DNA from: an uncultured Coriobacteriaceae bacterium
GTDB lineage: Bacteria > Actinomycetota > Coriobacteriia > Coriobacteriales > Coriobacteriaceae
DNA length: 64,000 nt
NCBI GenBank assembly: GCA_944321435.1
Contig: CALULH010000004.1
Coordinates: 62,001-126,000, forward strand
Direction: 5' to 3'
Position 1 is the first letter of the stretch. Each line of letters opens with the position of its first letter. Under the pieces are notes generated by a model. The model had not been told where the DNA came from, searched no databases, and saw only the letters and a list, made by a program, of their open reading frames with translations. The position numbers were made by a program, and so were the translations under genes. Positions 7,422 to 16,407 of the stretch are shown here, piece after piece.

Positions 7422-9656
7422 CTACATCACCCGTGTCGATTCGAGGGCTTCCTCGAAGCGCTTGACGGCGTGTGCCGTCGGGCGGCGCAGCAGCAGGCCG
7501 AGCGCGAGCGCGGGCACGGCGTAAGCGGCGAGAATGGCCAGCTGAACCCAGAAGTCGCCGTTGTAGACACCGAAGAGCGCTGCGCGCATGGCACCCTCCG
7601 CATGCACGAAGGGCAGCCACTCGTAGATCATCTGGAACACCGGGGGCAGCATCTGGGCGGGAAACGTTCCGCCGGCGCCGGCCACTTGCACGACCATGAG
7701 GACAACGGCGACCGCCTTGCCGATGTCGCCGAACGACGAGGTCAACGCAAAGATGATGCTGATGAACACGACGGACGCGAGGCACCCGGCGAGCAGGAAG
7801 AGCCCCGGGTGGGCGCATTGCACGCCGAGGTAGCCGACGTCGCCGATGCAGATGATGGCCGCCTGTATGATGCCGGTGCCGCAGAAGAGCGCCAGGCGCC
7901 CGAGGTAGGCCTGCGTCACCGTGCATCCCGTCTCCCGAAGCGCCCGTGCGCTCGGCGTCGCCTTGATGAGCGCGGCGAGGACCACCCCGCCGATCCAGAT
8001 GGCGAGCGTCGTGTAGAAGGGTGCCATGGCGGATCCGTTGTTCTCGACGGGGAAGGCCGCGTGGCGCTCGATGCTCACGGGCTCGGCCATAAAGGCGCCG
8101 AGCTCTGCCGGCGAGGTCAGAAGAATCGTGCGCACCTGGTCCATGTCGGACGAATCGAGGGCGTCGGACAGCTCGCCCTGCAGCTCGCTGATGCGCGTCG
8201 CGGCGCTCTCGAGGTCCTCAGCCGTATGGCCGAGCGTGGCGTGCATTCCGTCCATGTTGCCGCTTGCCGCTTGGGTGGCGGCGGCCACGGCGGCACCGGT
8301 CTGCTCGAGATCCTGAAGCGCGGTGTCCGCACCGTTCGCGGTGGCCTGTAAGGTGCTGGCGAGGTCTGTAAGCGAGCTGTCGAGTGAGGTGCTGAGCGAG
8401 TCGCCGGCGGTGCTGAGCGCGCTTTGCGCGTCGGCGACCATTTGGGTGAGCTCGGCTTGCGCGCCTTCGGCATCGGTGCGCCCCTGCTCAAGGTCGCCGA
8501 CGGTGCCCTCGATGCCCGCCGAGAGGCTCTCGAGCTCTTTGATAGCAAGGTCGACGCGGTCCGAGAGCCCGTCGATGGTCAGGCTGACCTCGTGGATCTT
8601 CGTGTACCCGGCTGAGCCGACCTGGTAGTGGCTTTCCATCTGCTTAACGAGCGTGTCTTGGCCATTCAGGCTGTCGGCGACGGTGCGCAGCGCGTCGAGC
8701 CGCTGCTGGATGGTGCTGTCAACAGTTGTGAGGGCCGACGTCAAGCGTTCGATGTGCCCGCCAGCGGTTTCCATGGCGCTGCCGATCGCATCGCTCACGC
8801 CGTCCAGGCTCGCAGCCCCGGCGTCAAGCGCGCCCTTTACGGAGGCGGTGGTGTTCTTGAGCGTGCCGTCGAGCCCGCGCACGCCGTTGGCGCCGTCGCG
8901 CAGGGCGGCGGCGAGGCCGCCCTCGGTGTCGGTCAGGGCAGAAAGCGACGTAGGGCTCGCATCGAGCAGGCGCTGGGCGGACCCGACGAGGTCGCCTGCC
9001 GCCTGAACGCTGCTGGCGGTGCTCGAGAGGGTCTGCGCGCTTCCGTCGAGCGCGGACTCCATGGCACGCGCGACGGTCGCGAGCTGCCCGTCGTCGAGCA
9101 TGCTGGAAAGCTGCTTCAGAGCGCCTGTTCCCACGTCGGTAACGGCTTTGGCGAAGCCTGTGTCGATATCCTCCTGGATGGAGGAGGACGCCTCGTTCGT
9201 CACGATCTCGGCGATGGCGTTCGTCTTCTGGTTCTGCATGAACGTGACCTTCGCCTGACGCGCCTCTCCGCCCAGGCCGCTGAGCAAGCAGGAGGAGAAG
9301 TCCTTGGGGATGATGAGGGCGGCGTAGTAGGAGCCGGCGGCAAGGCCGGATTCCGCTTCGTCACGCGCGACGGGCTCGTAGCCGATCGAGCTGGACTCCA
9401 GAAGGGTGGAGACGACCTCGTCGCCAAGGTTGAGCTTCAGGGGCACGAGGTCGCTTTCGTAACCTGCGTCCTCGTTTACAAGGGCGACCTTGAGGTTCTT
9501 TGTGTTGCCGTAAGGGTCCCAGCTTCCGGCGATGTTGAACCACGCGTAGAACGACGGCACGACGAGGATGCCGACCATGACAACGATGCTCACGGCGTTG
9601 GCGTATGCGTGCCGCGCGTCGCGACGGATGAAGGAGAGCAGGCGATGCATGGTCAT
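7422..9656 (-). CDS. YhgE/Pip family membrane protein (second of pair)
   Basis: A 744-residue membrane protein of the YhgE/Pip family. A first membrane helix sits near residues 20-40 (VMVGILVVPSFYAWFNI), followed by a large extracytoplasmic region of about 450 residues rich in Ala/Ser/Leu heptads (coiled coil), then five to six C-terminal helices of ABC-2-permease type. Relatives include the Bacillus phage-adsorption protein YueB, the lactococcal phage infection protein Pip and type VII secretion EsaA. The start overlaps the stop of the gene before it (TGATG), so translation is coupled. Its substrate or partner is unknown. Confidence 0.88.
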   Translation of the reverse strand: MTMHRLLSFIRRDARHAYANAVSIVVMVGILVVPSFYAWFNIAGSWDPYGNTKNLKVALVNEDAGYESDLVPLKLNLGDEVVSTLLESSSIGYEPVARDEAESGLAAGSYYAALIIPKDFSSCLLSGLGGEARQAKVTFMQNQKTNAIAEIVTNEASSSIQEDIDTGFAKAVTDVGTGALKQLSSMLDDGQLATVARAMESALDGSAQTLSSTASSVQAAGDLVGSAQRLLDASPTSLSALTDTEGGLAAALRDGANGVRGLDGTLKNTTASVKGALDAGAASLDGVSDAIGSAMETAGGHIERLTSALTTVDSTIQQRLDALRTVADSLNGQDTLVKQMESHYQVGSAGYTKIHEVSLTIDGLSDRVDLAIKELESLSAGIEGTVGDLEQGRTDAEGAQAELTQMVADAQSALSTAGDSLSTSLDSSLTDLASTLQATANGADTALQDLEQTGAAVAAATQAASGNMDGMHATLGHTAEDLESAATRISELQGELSDALDSSDMDQVRTILLTSPAELGAFMAEPVSIERHAAFPVENNGSAMAPFYTTLAIWIGGVVLAALIKATPSARALRETGCTVTQAYLGRLALFCGTGIIQAAIICIGDVGYLGVQCAHPGLFLLAGCLASVVFISIIFALTSSFGDIGKAVAVVLMVVQVAGAGGTFPAQMLPPVFQMIYEWLPFVHAEGAMRAALFGVYNGDFWVQLAILAAYAVPALALGLLLRRPTAHAVKRFEEALESTRVM

Positions 9657-12235
9657 CAGGACCTTTCGGATTCGGTGGAGGCGTTTGCGGCGGCGGGGTC
9701 CGCGGCGCGGATGTGAAGATGCTGCGCGGGCGCGGCGGCAAGGGCGCGCTGGGACCGCGCATGCAGGAACTCCACGACGATGAGGTAGGTGCAGGTTGCC
9801 GTGAGCGCGACGATCCAGCAGATCAGCAGCGGCAGCGGGTCCGCCAGGACGAACTGGAGCACCACGAGCAGCACGGCCTCGCACGCGAGCGCGACGATTC
9901 CGCGGTGCACGAGGACGGGATAGGCGCGCTCGAAGCGCTCGGCGCGGGCGGGGTCGTTCAGCACGCTGGAGATGCGCGCCGTGCGGCTTGGATCCGCAAG
10001 GGCGGCATCTGCTCCCACGTGCTCGGCAATCATGAGGTCGGTCTCGGCGAGCCTGCGGTCGAACAGCGCGTTCACGCTAACGAGGCGGCGGCGGGCGCCG
10101 ATGCCGATGACGAGCGCGGGTATGCAGAACAGCAGGAGCACCCCCAGGTTCGCTGCGTAGGCGCCGTCGTAGAAGCCAGCCACCGCCTCGCGCATGGCGT
10201 CGATGCCGTAGGTGAAGGGCAACCAGGGGTGCAGCGCCTGGAAGAAGCCGGGCATCATCTCGATGGGGTAGGTGCCCGCCGCGCCCGGGATCTGGAGCAC
10301 CACGAGCAGCACGCCGAGGGCCTTGCCGATGTGCTTGAAGGAGATGGCGAGCGCATAGACGATGAGGACGTAGACGAGCGAGGCGACCATGCCCGCCGCC
10401 ACGTAGGCCACGGGCGAGACGCATTGGATGCCGAGCACGATGTCGCCGGTGCAGCAGATGATTGCCTGCACTTGGCCGAGCATGGCGAGCAGGAGCCACC
10501 GGCCGAGAAAGCCCTGCCAGGGCTGGAACGTGCCCACGCCCTCGGGATCCACTTCAAGCTTGAAGATGGCGACGAGGACAAAGCCGCCCACCCACAGGGC
10601 GAGGTTCGTGTAGAACGGGGCGACGCCTGAGCCGTAGTTCTCCACGGGGAAGACCGGGTGGTTCTCCATCGTGATGGGCGCGCTCAGGTAGCTGCCCATA
10701 TGCGCGGGGTCGAGCTGGGCGACCTTGTCCAGCTCCGCAAAGGCCTGCGCGCTCGAGAGGGCGTCGATGTCATCCGCCATGCTGCCGATCTGCTCGCCTG
10801 CGACGCGGAGGGTCTCGGCCGTGTCGTCTGCCAGGGTGACGGTCTGCGCGAGCAGGCTGTCGAGCTCAGCGAGCAGCGCGTTCGCCTGGTCGGTCGCCGG
10901 GCCGATGGCCTCCAGCGTGCCCGTGAGGTGGCTTCCGGCGTCGGCGAAGTCGTTGAGCGCGGAAGAGGTGTCGCCTGAGGCATCGTCGGCGAGACCCGAC
11001 TGCAAGTCGCTCAGGCTGCGAGCGCCGCTTTGCACGGCATCGTTTACCGAGGCAGAGAGGCCGCGCACGGCATCGGCGTCCGCCTTGATGGCGTCCGAGA
11101 CGCTCTGCAGCTGATCGAGCTGCTCCTTTTGGCCGTCGGTGAGCGTGACGAGCACCGAGATTTCGGTATCGAGATCGCTGACGATGTCGTTGCGGATGGT
11201 TTCCTGCTCGCCGTCTGCGGCGGGAAGCTCGAGGATGGACGTGCGTACGGACTCGAGAGAGATTTTGAAGGTCTGCACGGTGCCGTCGAGCGAGCGCACG
11301 GCCGCGACGGCGTTGTCGATGGTGCCCTGGGCCCAGCCGATGCCACCGGTGATGGCGCCGATGTCGTAGGCGGCGTTCGATGACAGGTCGGCGAGCGTGC
11401 CGCTGGCGTCAGAGAGGGCGCCGGACAGGTCGCTCGCCAGGGTGCGGGCGTCACCGCGCATGCTCTTGGCACGCTCGAGCGCGTGATCGAGGTTGCCGGC
11501 GAGCGTGCTTGCCTGGGTCGAGGCGCTCGAAAGCGAGCTGCGCGCATCTGCGATGGCGTTGCGTGAGGCGGCAATGGCGGCATCCATGTCTGCGAGGCCG
11601 TCGGCGAGCTCGGAGGCCTGCGAGGCCGCCTTGCGCAGGGTGCTCGCGGTGCTGTCAATGCCGTTGCGCGCGGTGTCGAGCGCCTCGCCCGAGGCGCTCT
11701 TGAGCTTCTCGCTCGCCACTTCTCCCACGACGCGGACGAACTCGCTCGAGATCTGGCTCTCGAGCGTCGTGGCGCCCGTGTCGGTCACCTTTGGGGCGAT
11801 GGCGTTTTCCTTCTCGTTCACGTAGTAGTCGATGTGGGCCGACTGTGCGTGGCCGTCAAGCACGCCCGAGAGCGTGGAGGTGAAGTCGCTCGGGATGATG
11901 AAGGCGGCAAAAGCGCTGCCGTCGCGGACGCTATCGATGGCTTGTTGCTTGCTGTTGTCGAATATCCAGTTGAGCTGGTCGTTTTCCTCCAGACGCTGGC
12001 GGACCATGTCGCCGGCGTTGACATGCCCCATGTCCGGGATGTCGGCACCCGTGTCCTCGATGACGACGGCGACCGGAACGGTGGAGGTGTTCTCGTAGGG
12101 GTTCCAGTTGGCGCGGATGTTGATCCAGGCGTAGAGCGAGGGAATGATGCACACGCCGATGGTGACGAGGACGGCTGCGGGATTGCGCAGGACGCGTTTG
12201 AGGTCACGGACAAAGATGCGCACGACGGTTCCCAT
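9656..12235 (-). CDS. YhgE/Pip family membrane protein (first of pair)
   Basis: An 859-residue paralog of the downstream gene with the same layout: an N-terminal helix (about residues 20-42, ending SLYAWINIRANWNPY), a long coiled-coil ectodomain and a C-terminal ABC-2-like membrane block. A further pair of helices with a cytoplasmic tail follows the permease part and is absent from the partner. The ATG has a strong site, AAGGGGG, five bases upstream. The tight coupling suggests that the two subunits form a heteromer. Confidence 0.88.
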   Translation of the reverse strand: MGTVVRIFVRDLKRVLRNPAAVLVTIGVCIIPSLYAWINIRANWNPYENTSTVPVAVVIEDTGADIPDMGHVNAGDMVRQRLEENDQLNWIFDNSKQQAIDSVRDGSAFAAFIIPSDFTSTLSGVLDGHAQSAHIDYYVNEKENAIAPKVTDTGATTLESQISSEFVRVVGEVASEKLKSASGEALDTARNGIDSTASTLRKAASQASELADGLADMDAAIAASRNAIADARSSLSSASTQASTLAGNLDHALERAKSMRGDARTLASDLSGALSDASGTLADLSSNAAYDIGAITGGIGWAQGTIDNAVAAVRSLDGTVQTFKISLESVRTSILELPAADGEQETIRNDIVSDLDTEISVLVTLTDGQKEQLDQLQSVSDAIKADADAVRGLSASVNDAVQSGARSLSDLQSGLADDASGDTSSALNDFADAGSHLTGTLEAIGPATDQANALLAELDSLLAQTVTLADDTAETLRVAGEQIGSMADDIDALSSAQAFAELDKVAQLDPAHMGSYLSAPITMENHPVFPVENYGSGVAPFYTNLALWVGGFVLVAIFKLEVDPEGVGTFQPWQGFLGRWLLLAMLGQVQAIICCTGDIVLGIQCVSPVAYVAAGMVASLVYVLIVYALAISFKHIGKALGVLLVVLQIPGAAGTYPIEMMPGFFQALHPWLPFTYGIDAMREAVAGFYDGAYAANLGVLLLFCIPALVIGIGARRRLVSVNALFDRRLAETDLMIAEHVGADAALADPSRTARISSVLNDPARAERFERAYPVLVHRGIVALACEAVLLVVLQFVLADPLPLLICWIVALTATCTYLIVVEFLHARSQRALAAAPAQHLHIRAADPAAANASTESERS

Positions 12236-12586
12236 GGGTCCCCCTTGCGATTAATCGATACGGGGTTTGGCGTATTTCCCCGATTCTGTGGAGATACTGG
12301 AGATACCCGGTTTCTATGCGCTCTGCCGACATTTTGAAAAGAATTCAAAAAAAGTTGCACCGCTGGCGGTTAGCTGCGCTCGTTGGACGGCAGAGGGGGA
12401 TGGCGGGGAGTGGTTGGTCGCCAAGACGACCTGCAGGGCAGGGGCCACCTCCGGTTGGTCGCCAACGTGGCATCTAAGCGCTTGGTTGATAGCTGCTTCG
12501 TCATCGTCGGGGCATTTGGTCGCGCAAACGGCACCCAACTCCGGGAAATCCAGGAGTTGCGTGACGTCAGAGCGGTTAAACGAGAA
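12236..12586. promoter_or_regulatory. Intergenic region upstream of YhgE pair
   Basis: This spacer must hold the promoter of the YhgE pair (minus strand) and the end of the alkylation-repair gene. A 13-base direct repeat, GGTTGGTCGCCAA, lies at 12412-12424 and 12453-12465, 41 bases apart, close to four helical turns, so it may be a regulator site. An A-rich stretch sits near 12333-12356. No gene is seen. Confidence 0.45.
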
Positions 12587-13354
12587 TTACCTGCCGGAAT
12601 CGCGATCAACCGGAGCTGGGGTGCCAGCGCCGCGGTTAACCTTGAGCGACTGCAGGTAAGCCTTCTGCTCAGGCGTGACGCGGCGGCTCTCGCGCGCCTT
12701 TTGAAGCGCCTTGTTGTGCGTCCAGGCGTCCAGCGCGACGGGGCGGTGCTCAAAAAGCGGCAGTGTTGCCGCCGGCTGTTTTACCAGCGCAAACGAGAAG
12801 TACCACGCACGCGCCATGTTGACGTAGTACTCCGGCCGGCTGATGGCCGCCACCCACTGCAGCTGCTCGGGGTCGAACGCGTCATCTAAAAACAGCGTCA
12901 TCAGCTGCACCACGCCGAAGCGCACGGTGTACTCGGGCTCGGCGCCGATCCAGCCGCGGATCTTCTCGAGCACGGCAGGCAGGTCGCGCGCAAAGGCGGG
13001 CACGCGGACAAGGTCGCAGGTGGCCCAGTTGTCCACCCAGGGAAGAAAGGCGTCGAGTAGCCCAAAGGCCTGTTCAGGCGTGCGGCTCATGCGGCCGATA
13101 AGCTCGCCGTGGAGGTTCATCTCGTCGTATGTCTCGTGCGGGGAAGCGGCGAGAAACGCCTGAGCGTCACCGGGCCGCTCGCGCAGCAAGCGCTTGGCAT
13201 ACGAGCGCAGGGCCGGCGTGCGCACGCCAAGGATGCGCGCGGGGTCCACCGTGGGCACCAGCTTGGCCTGGAACGTGCGGTACGCCGGGTCGGCAAGCCC
13301 CTCAAGCTCTTGGCGTATCCGTGCCAGCGTGTCGTTGCTGCGCTCTTCTGCCAT
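12587..13354 (-). CDS. DNA alkylation repair protein (AlkD-like HEAT repeat)
   Basis: A 255-residue all-helical protein of the AlkC/AlkD family, HEAT-repeat glycosylases that remove bulky or charged alkylated bases such as 3-methyladenine and 7-methylguanine. The segments LGVRTPALRSYAKRL, WVDNWATCDLV and EYYVNMARAWYFS are typical. The WVDNWATCD segment supplies the Trp/Asp pair expected in the cleft. ATG at 13354 is chosen because AGGAGGGG lies just before it. The gene stands alone. Confidence 0.88.
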   Translation of the reverse strand: MAEERSNDTLARIRQELEGLADPAYRTFQAKLVPTVDPARILGVRTPALRSYAKRLLRERPGDAQAFLAASPHETYDEMNLHGELIGRMSRTPEQAFGLLDAFLPWVDNWATCDLVRVPAFARDLPAVLEKIRGWIGAEPEYTVRFGVVQLMTLFLDDAFDPEQLQWVAAISRPEYYVNMARAWYFSFALVKQPAATLPLFEHRPVALDAWTHNKALQKARESRRVTPEQKAYLQSLKVNRGAGTPAPVDRDSGR

Positions 13355-13472
13355 GGTGCCCCTCCTGTCCTGTAATACGTCCCATTGTACTCGGCGTCTG
13401 TGCCAACTTGCGCACGGCCTCACGGGGCGCAGGTCGGGAGGGGCGTGATCGGCCGCCGCAGGCATCAATCGT

Positions 13473-13552
13473 TATATACAATATAAAATATACTATACTT
13501 GAGTTGTAAATGATGGTAGTAACGTTTGACGATAATAACGCAAGGAGTTACT
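13473..13552 (+). promoter_or_regulatory. AT-rich promoter region of higBA
   Basis: An AT-rich island with TATACT at 13494-13499 and several overlapping TATA-like words precedes the toxin-antitoxin pair, in sharp contrast to its surroundings. It probably holds the promoter and the HigA operator. The ribosome site AAGGAG is at 13542-13547. Confidence 0.55.
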
Positions 13553-13831
13553 ATGATCGTGTCGTTTAAGGATGAGGACACGCACCGCTTGGCCGAGGGC
13601 TACCGCGTCAATCGCTTTCGTGCGTTTGAGCGCGTCGCCTTGAGGAAGCTGCGGCAACTGCAGGTTGCGGGGGAGCTCGCAGACCTGCGCGTTCCTCCCG
13701 GCAACAAGCTCGAAGCGCTGAAAGGCGATCGCGCAGGTCAACACAGCATCCGCATCAACGATCAGTACCGGCTGTGCTTCAGCTGGACGGAGGGAGGCGC
13801 TGAGGATGTTGAGATCGTCGACTACCACTGA
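13553..13831 (+). CDS. higB: HigB-type toxin (RelE superfamily mRNA interferase)
   Basis: A 92-residue HigB toxin. The family cuts mRNA at the ribosome. The conserved block PPGNKLEALKGDR plus SIRINDQYRLCFSW and the ending EIVDYH match HigB closely. ATG at 13553 follows AAGGAG by five bases. The toxin precedes its antitoxin, as is usual for higBA, and the two overlap by 26 bases. The gene is full length with no visible lesion. Confidence 0.93.
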   Translation: MIVSFKDEDTHRLAEGYRVNRFRAFERVALRKLRQLQVAGELADLRVPPGNKLEALKGDRAGQHSIRINDQYRLCFSWTEGGAEDVEIVDYH

Positions 13832-14150
13832 GGGCCGTGACGCAGAAAGCGTCCGGCTCGATCCGGTTACGCCCGGCGAGCTGCTCAAAGAGGAGTTTCT
13901 CGAGCCTCTGGGCATTTCCCAATACCGCCTTGCAAAAGAGACGGGTATTCCCGCGCAACGCATCGGCCAGATCGTGCTGGGACGCCGCGCCGTTACGGCC
14001 GACACGGATTTGCGCTTATGCCGCTTCTTTGGCCTGAGCGATGGGTATTGGTTGCGAGCGCAGGTGGCGTACGACACCGAAATGGCTCGGCGTCGGCTTG
14101 AGCCCGAGCTCAAGAAGATCAAGCCGTGGGCCAAGGCCGCTGCGCTATAG
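13806..14150 (+). CDS. higA: HigA-type antitoxin (XRE family)
   Basis: A 114-residue helix-turn-helix antitoxin that binds HigB and represses the shared promoter. The signature PVTPGELLKEEFLEPLGISQYRLAKETGIPAQRI starts at about residue 21 in parts typical of HigA, followed by the second half of the XRE fold. It overlaps the toxin gene. The first 15 residues may be spurious, but no better start with a ribosome site is visible. Confidence 0.92.
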   Translation: MLRSSTTTEGRDAESVRLDPVTPGELLKEEFLEPLGISQYRLAKETGIPAQRIGQIVLGRRAVTADTDLRLCRFFGLSDGYWLRAQVAYDTEMARRRLEPELKKIKPWAKAAAL

Positions 14151-14200
14151 GTTTCGCAGGTTGCGGTTGCGCTACGTTGCCCCGGGTCCCGCGCACTAGC

Positions 14201-14241
14201 CGCATGCGCCAAATAAAGCACGGCCTAATTTGGCGCATGCG
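14201..14241. terminator. 14-bp perfect inverted repeat after higBA
   Basis: The arms 14201-14214 and 14228-14241 (CGCATGCGCCAAAT and its inverse) are perfect, with a 13-base loop. They lie 50 bases after higA and 50 bases before the CorA gene. There is no T run, so this may be a terminator or a binding site in the CorA leader. Confidence 0.6.
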
Positions 14242-14290
14242 CGGGTGATGCGGAAACGGGTACAAAGGGGCCAAGCGGAAGGAGGGCGGC

Positions 14291-15424
14291 ATGGGCATGC
14301 GATGGGAGCTGCGCGGCGGCGTTTTGGTTGAGGTCGAGAAGAGCGGTTCCGTGCGCTCCGGCGATCCGTCGGCAGCGGCGTCGGCACCTGCGCTCGACGT
14401 TGCCTCCGGAGTCTGCGCCGTCGAGCTCTTCTCGCCCGACGAGGCCGCTGCCTGCAGCTTCTCGCCCTTGGGTGCGGAGGTGCTGCGCCAGCTGCCGCAC
14501 GCCGCCATCCCCTTTGTGGAGTGCGGCGAGGCCGAGGCGGCGGGCGCGGTGGTGATGTCGCCCGGCGCGCAGCGTGCCGCGGGTGCCCGGCGCTTTGCCT
14601 TTGTCCTCACGGCGCGCACGCTTGCGCTGGTGGATGCCAGCGGGCTGTGCCCCACGTTCCTCAAGCACCTGGCCGCCGAGAAGACCGCGGTAGAAACGCC
14701 GGCTGCCGTGCTCTGCGCCCTGCTCAGCGCGCAGCTGCGCGACCATCCTGCCAAGCTCTCGATGGTGCGCGACGACATCGAGCGGCTGGAGGAGCAGATC
14801 TTGGAGGGGTGCACGCGCGTGAACCGCGCCATGATGATGGCCGACACGCGTCGCATGCTGGGGCTTGACGCCTTTTACCAGGGCATGTCCGACCTGACAG
14901 ACCTGCTGGCCGAGAAGGGCGGCAGCGTTGTTGCCCCGGGCGACCGTGCGCAGCTGCGGATGCTCTCGCGCCAGCTCGATCGCCTGTCCACGCGGCTTGA
15001 GTCGCTGCAAGATTACAGCCTGCAGGTGCACAGCCTGTACCAAGAGAGTATCGACGTGCGGCAGAACAACGTGATGCAGTGGCTCACCGTGGTGGCCACC
15101 ATCGCCATGCCGCTCACGTTCATCACCGGGTGGTACGGCATGAACTTCCCGCACATGGTGCTTATCGACGCGCCGTGGGGCTACCCGTTCGCGGTGACCC
15201 TTTGCGTGGTCGTGGCGGCGCTTGAGATTGCGTTTTTCCATCGGCGCGGCTGGCTTGCGTTCGGCGGTGCAACCAGGCGCAGCCGCAGGTCAAAGCGCAA
15301 GGATCGCCCGAGGCGCAAGGCCCGCCTTGCCGGCAGCAAGCGCCAGCCCGGGCACGAAACCCCAGGCAAGCATGCCCACGCGGGAGCGTCTGCGCCTCAC
15401 AACGATAACGACGCAACTGACTAG
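14291..15424 (+). CDS. CorA-family divalent metal transporter
   Basis: A 377-residue CorA-like Mg2+/Co2+ channel. A variable N-terminal cytoplasmic domain is followed by a long helix and two C-terminal membrane helices (about residues 265-285 and 295-315). The diagnostic YGMNF motif sits at about residue 281, in the loop between them. A basic 60-residue tail rich in Arg/Lys follows the second helix; CorA normally ends soon after it, so this tail is unusual. The gene has its own hairpin-bearing spacer and appears monocistronic. Confidence 0.88.
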   Translation: MGMRWELRGGVLVEVEKSGSVRSGDPSAAASAPALDVASGVCAVELFSPDEAAACSFSPLGAEVLRQLPHAAIPFVECGEAEAAGAVVMSPGAQRAAGARRFAFVLTARTLALVDASGLCPTFLKHLAAEKTAVETPAAVLCALLSAQLRDHPAKLSMVRDDIERLEEQILEGCTRVNRAMMMADTRRMLGLDAFYQGMSDLTDLLAEKGGSVVAPGDRAQLRMLSRQLDRLSTRLESLQDYSLQVHSLYQESIDVRQNNVMQWLTVVATIAMPLTFITGWYGMNFPHMVLIDAPWGYPFAVTLCVVVAALEIAFFHRRGWLAFGGATRRSRRSKRKDRPRRKARLAGSKRQPGHETPGKHAHAGASAPHNDNDATD

Positions 15425-15532
15425 CGCGGGAGTGCCGCCAACAAGCACGGTCCCAGCGCAAATGGGTACAAGCCCAGGGCACAGGGAAACGCAGCAGGCC
15501 GGCCGCGCCCGGCCCGGGAGAGAGAGGACGCC

Positions 15533-16063
15533 ATGCAGTACCTGATCGCAACGAGCAGCAAAACGGGCAATACGCGCCAGCTGGCCGACGCCTTGGCCGC
15601 GGCGTTGGCGGGCCGGGAGGGCGCAACCTGCGTCTACAACGGCCCTGCGGGGCCTGAGGCCGCAGCCGCCTTGCCGCAGGCCGACACCGCGCTGGTAGGT
15701 TTTTGGTGCGACAAGGGCACCTGCCCGCCCGATACAGCGGAGTTTCTCGCCCAGCTGGGCGGCAAGCGCGTGTTCCTGTTCGGCACGGCGGGCTTTGGCG
15801 GAGCGCCGGAGTACTTCGACCGCATCCTGGACACGGTGCGCGCGCAGCTGCCGGCAAGCGCCGTGTACCTGGGTGGCGCCATGTGCCAGGGCAAGATGAC
15901 GCCGAACGTGCGCACCCGGTACGAGGCCATGCTGGCCGAGAAGCCCGGCGACGCGCGCATCCAGGCCATGATCGATAACTTCGACGCGGCCCTCGCGCAT
16001 CCCGACGCACGCGACCTCGCGGCCGTTGCAACAGCCGCCCAGGCTGCGCTCGGCCTCTGCTGA
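15533..16063 (+). CDS. Flavodoxin family protein
   Basis: A 176-residue flavodoxin-fold protein. The N-terminal phosphate loop TSSKTGNTRQLADAL binds FMN phosphate, and GFWCDKGTCP and FGTAGFGG fit the other flavin-contact loops. Such proteins shuttle electrons or act as small reductases. The Cys-rich GFWCDKGTC loop sets it in a gut-bacterial subgroup rather than classic electron-carrier flavodoxins. It stands alone, so the partner is unknown. The ATG follows GAGAGAGAGG. Confidence 0.82.
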   Translation: MQYLIATSSKTGNTRQLADALAAALAGREGATCVYNGPAGPEAAAALPQADTALVGFWCDKGTCPPDTAEFLAQLGGKRVFLFGTAGFGGAPEYFDRILDTVRAQLPASAVYLGGAMCQGKMTPNVRTRYEAMLAEKPGDARIQAMIDNFDAALAHPDARDLAAVATAAQAALGLC

Positions 16064-16407
16064 CGTATCCGGGGCGCGTGCGCCCGGCGCACGCCGTGCA
16101 CCCTGCCTTCGGCGCCGGTCTCTCGGCCCGGCGGGTGCATCCGGGCGGCGCCTTGCCCCGGCGCCTTCTCCAGGCGTTTAGGCGGCAGCCGCGCACGGTT
16201 TAGCTTTGGGCCTAAACGGGAACAAGAGCAGAAGCGCCGCGGCGCGTCTTGAGGCATGTCGCGGTTCGGTGACGCCGTTTGCGCGCGGCGCCTCACCGCT
16301 TGCGTAGAGGGTTCCCGGGCCTGGCGGAGCCGCGCGTTGCGTTGCGCTAAAATGTGCCCGGGCGCAGATAGTATTATTGGGTGAGCAGACAGCGAGGGAG
16401 GCCGCTC
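16064..16407. promoter_or_regulatory. Spacer upstream of the two-component system
   Basis: No gene is seen. It holds two inverted repeats: TGCACCC near 16096 with GGGTGCA near 16133 (probable flavodoxin terminator), and CGTTTAGGC at 16175-16183 with its inverse at 16210-16218 (possible operator). The response-regulator promoter should lie within about 16340-16380. Confidence 0.4.

Noticed and set aside
7252-7926. N-terminal extension of the integrase frame past 7251
   Set aside because: The frame stays open across the yhgE-type gene on the same strand but in another phase; codon pattern and hairpins show it is not translated.
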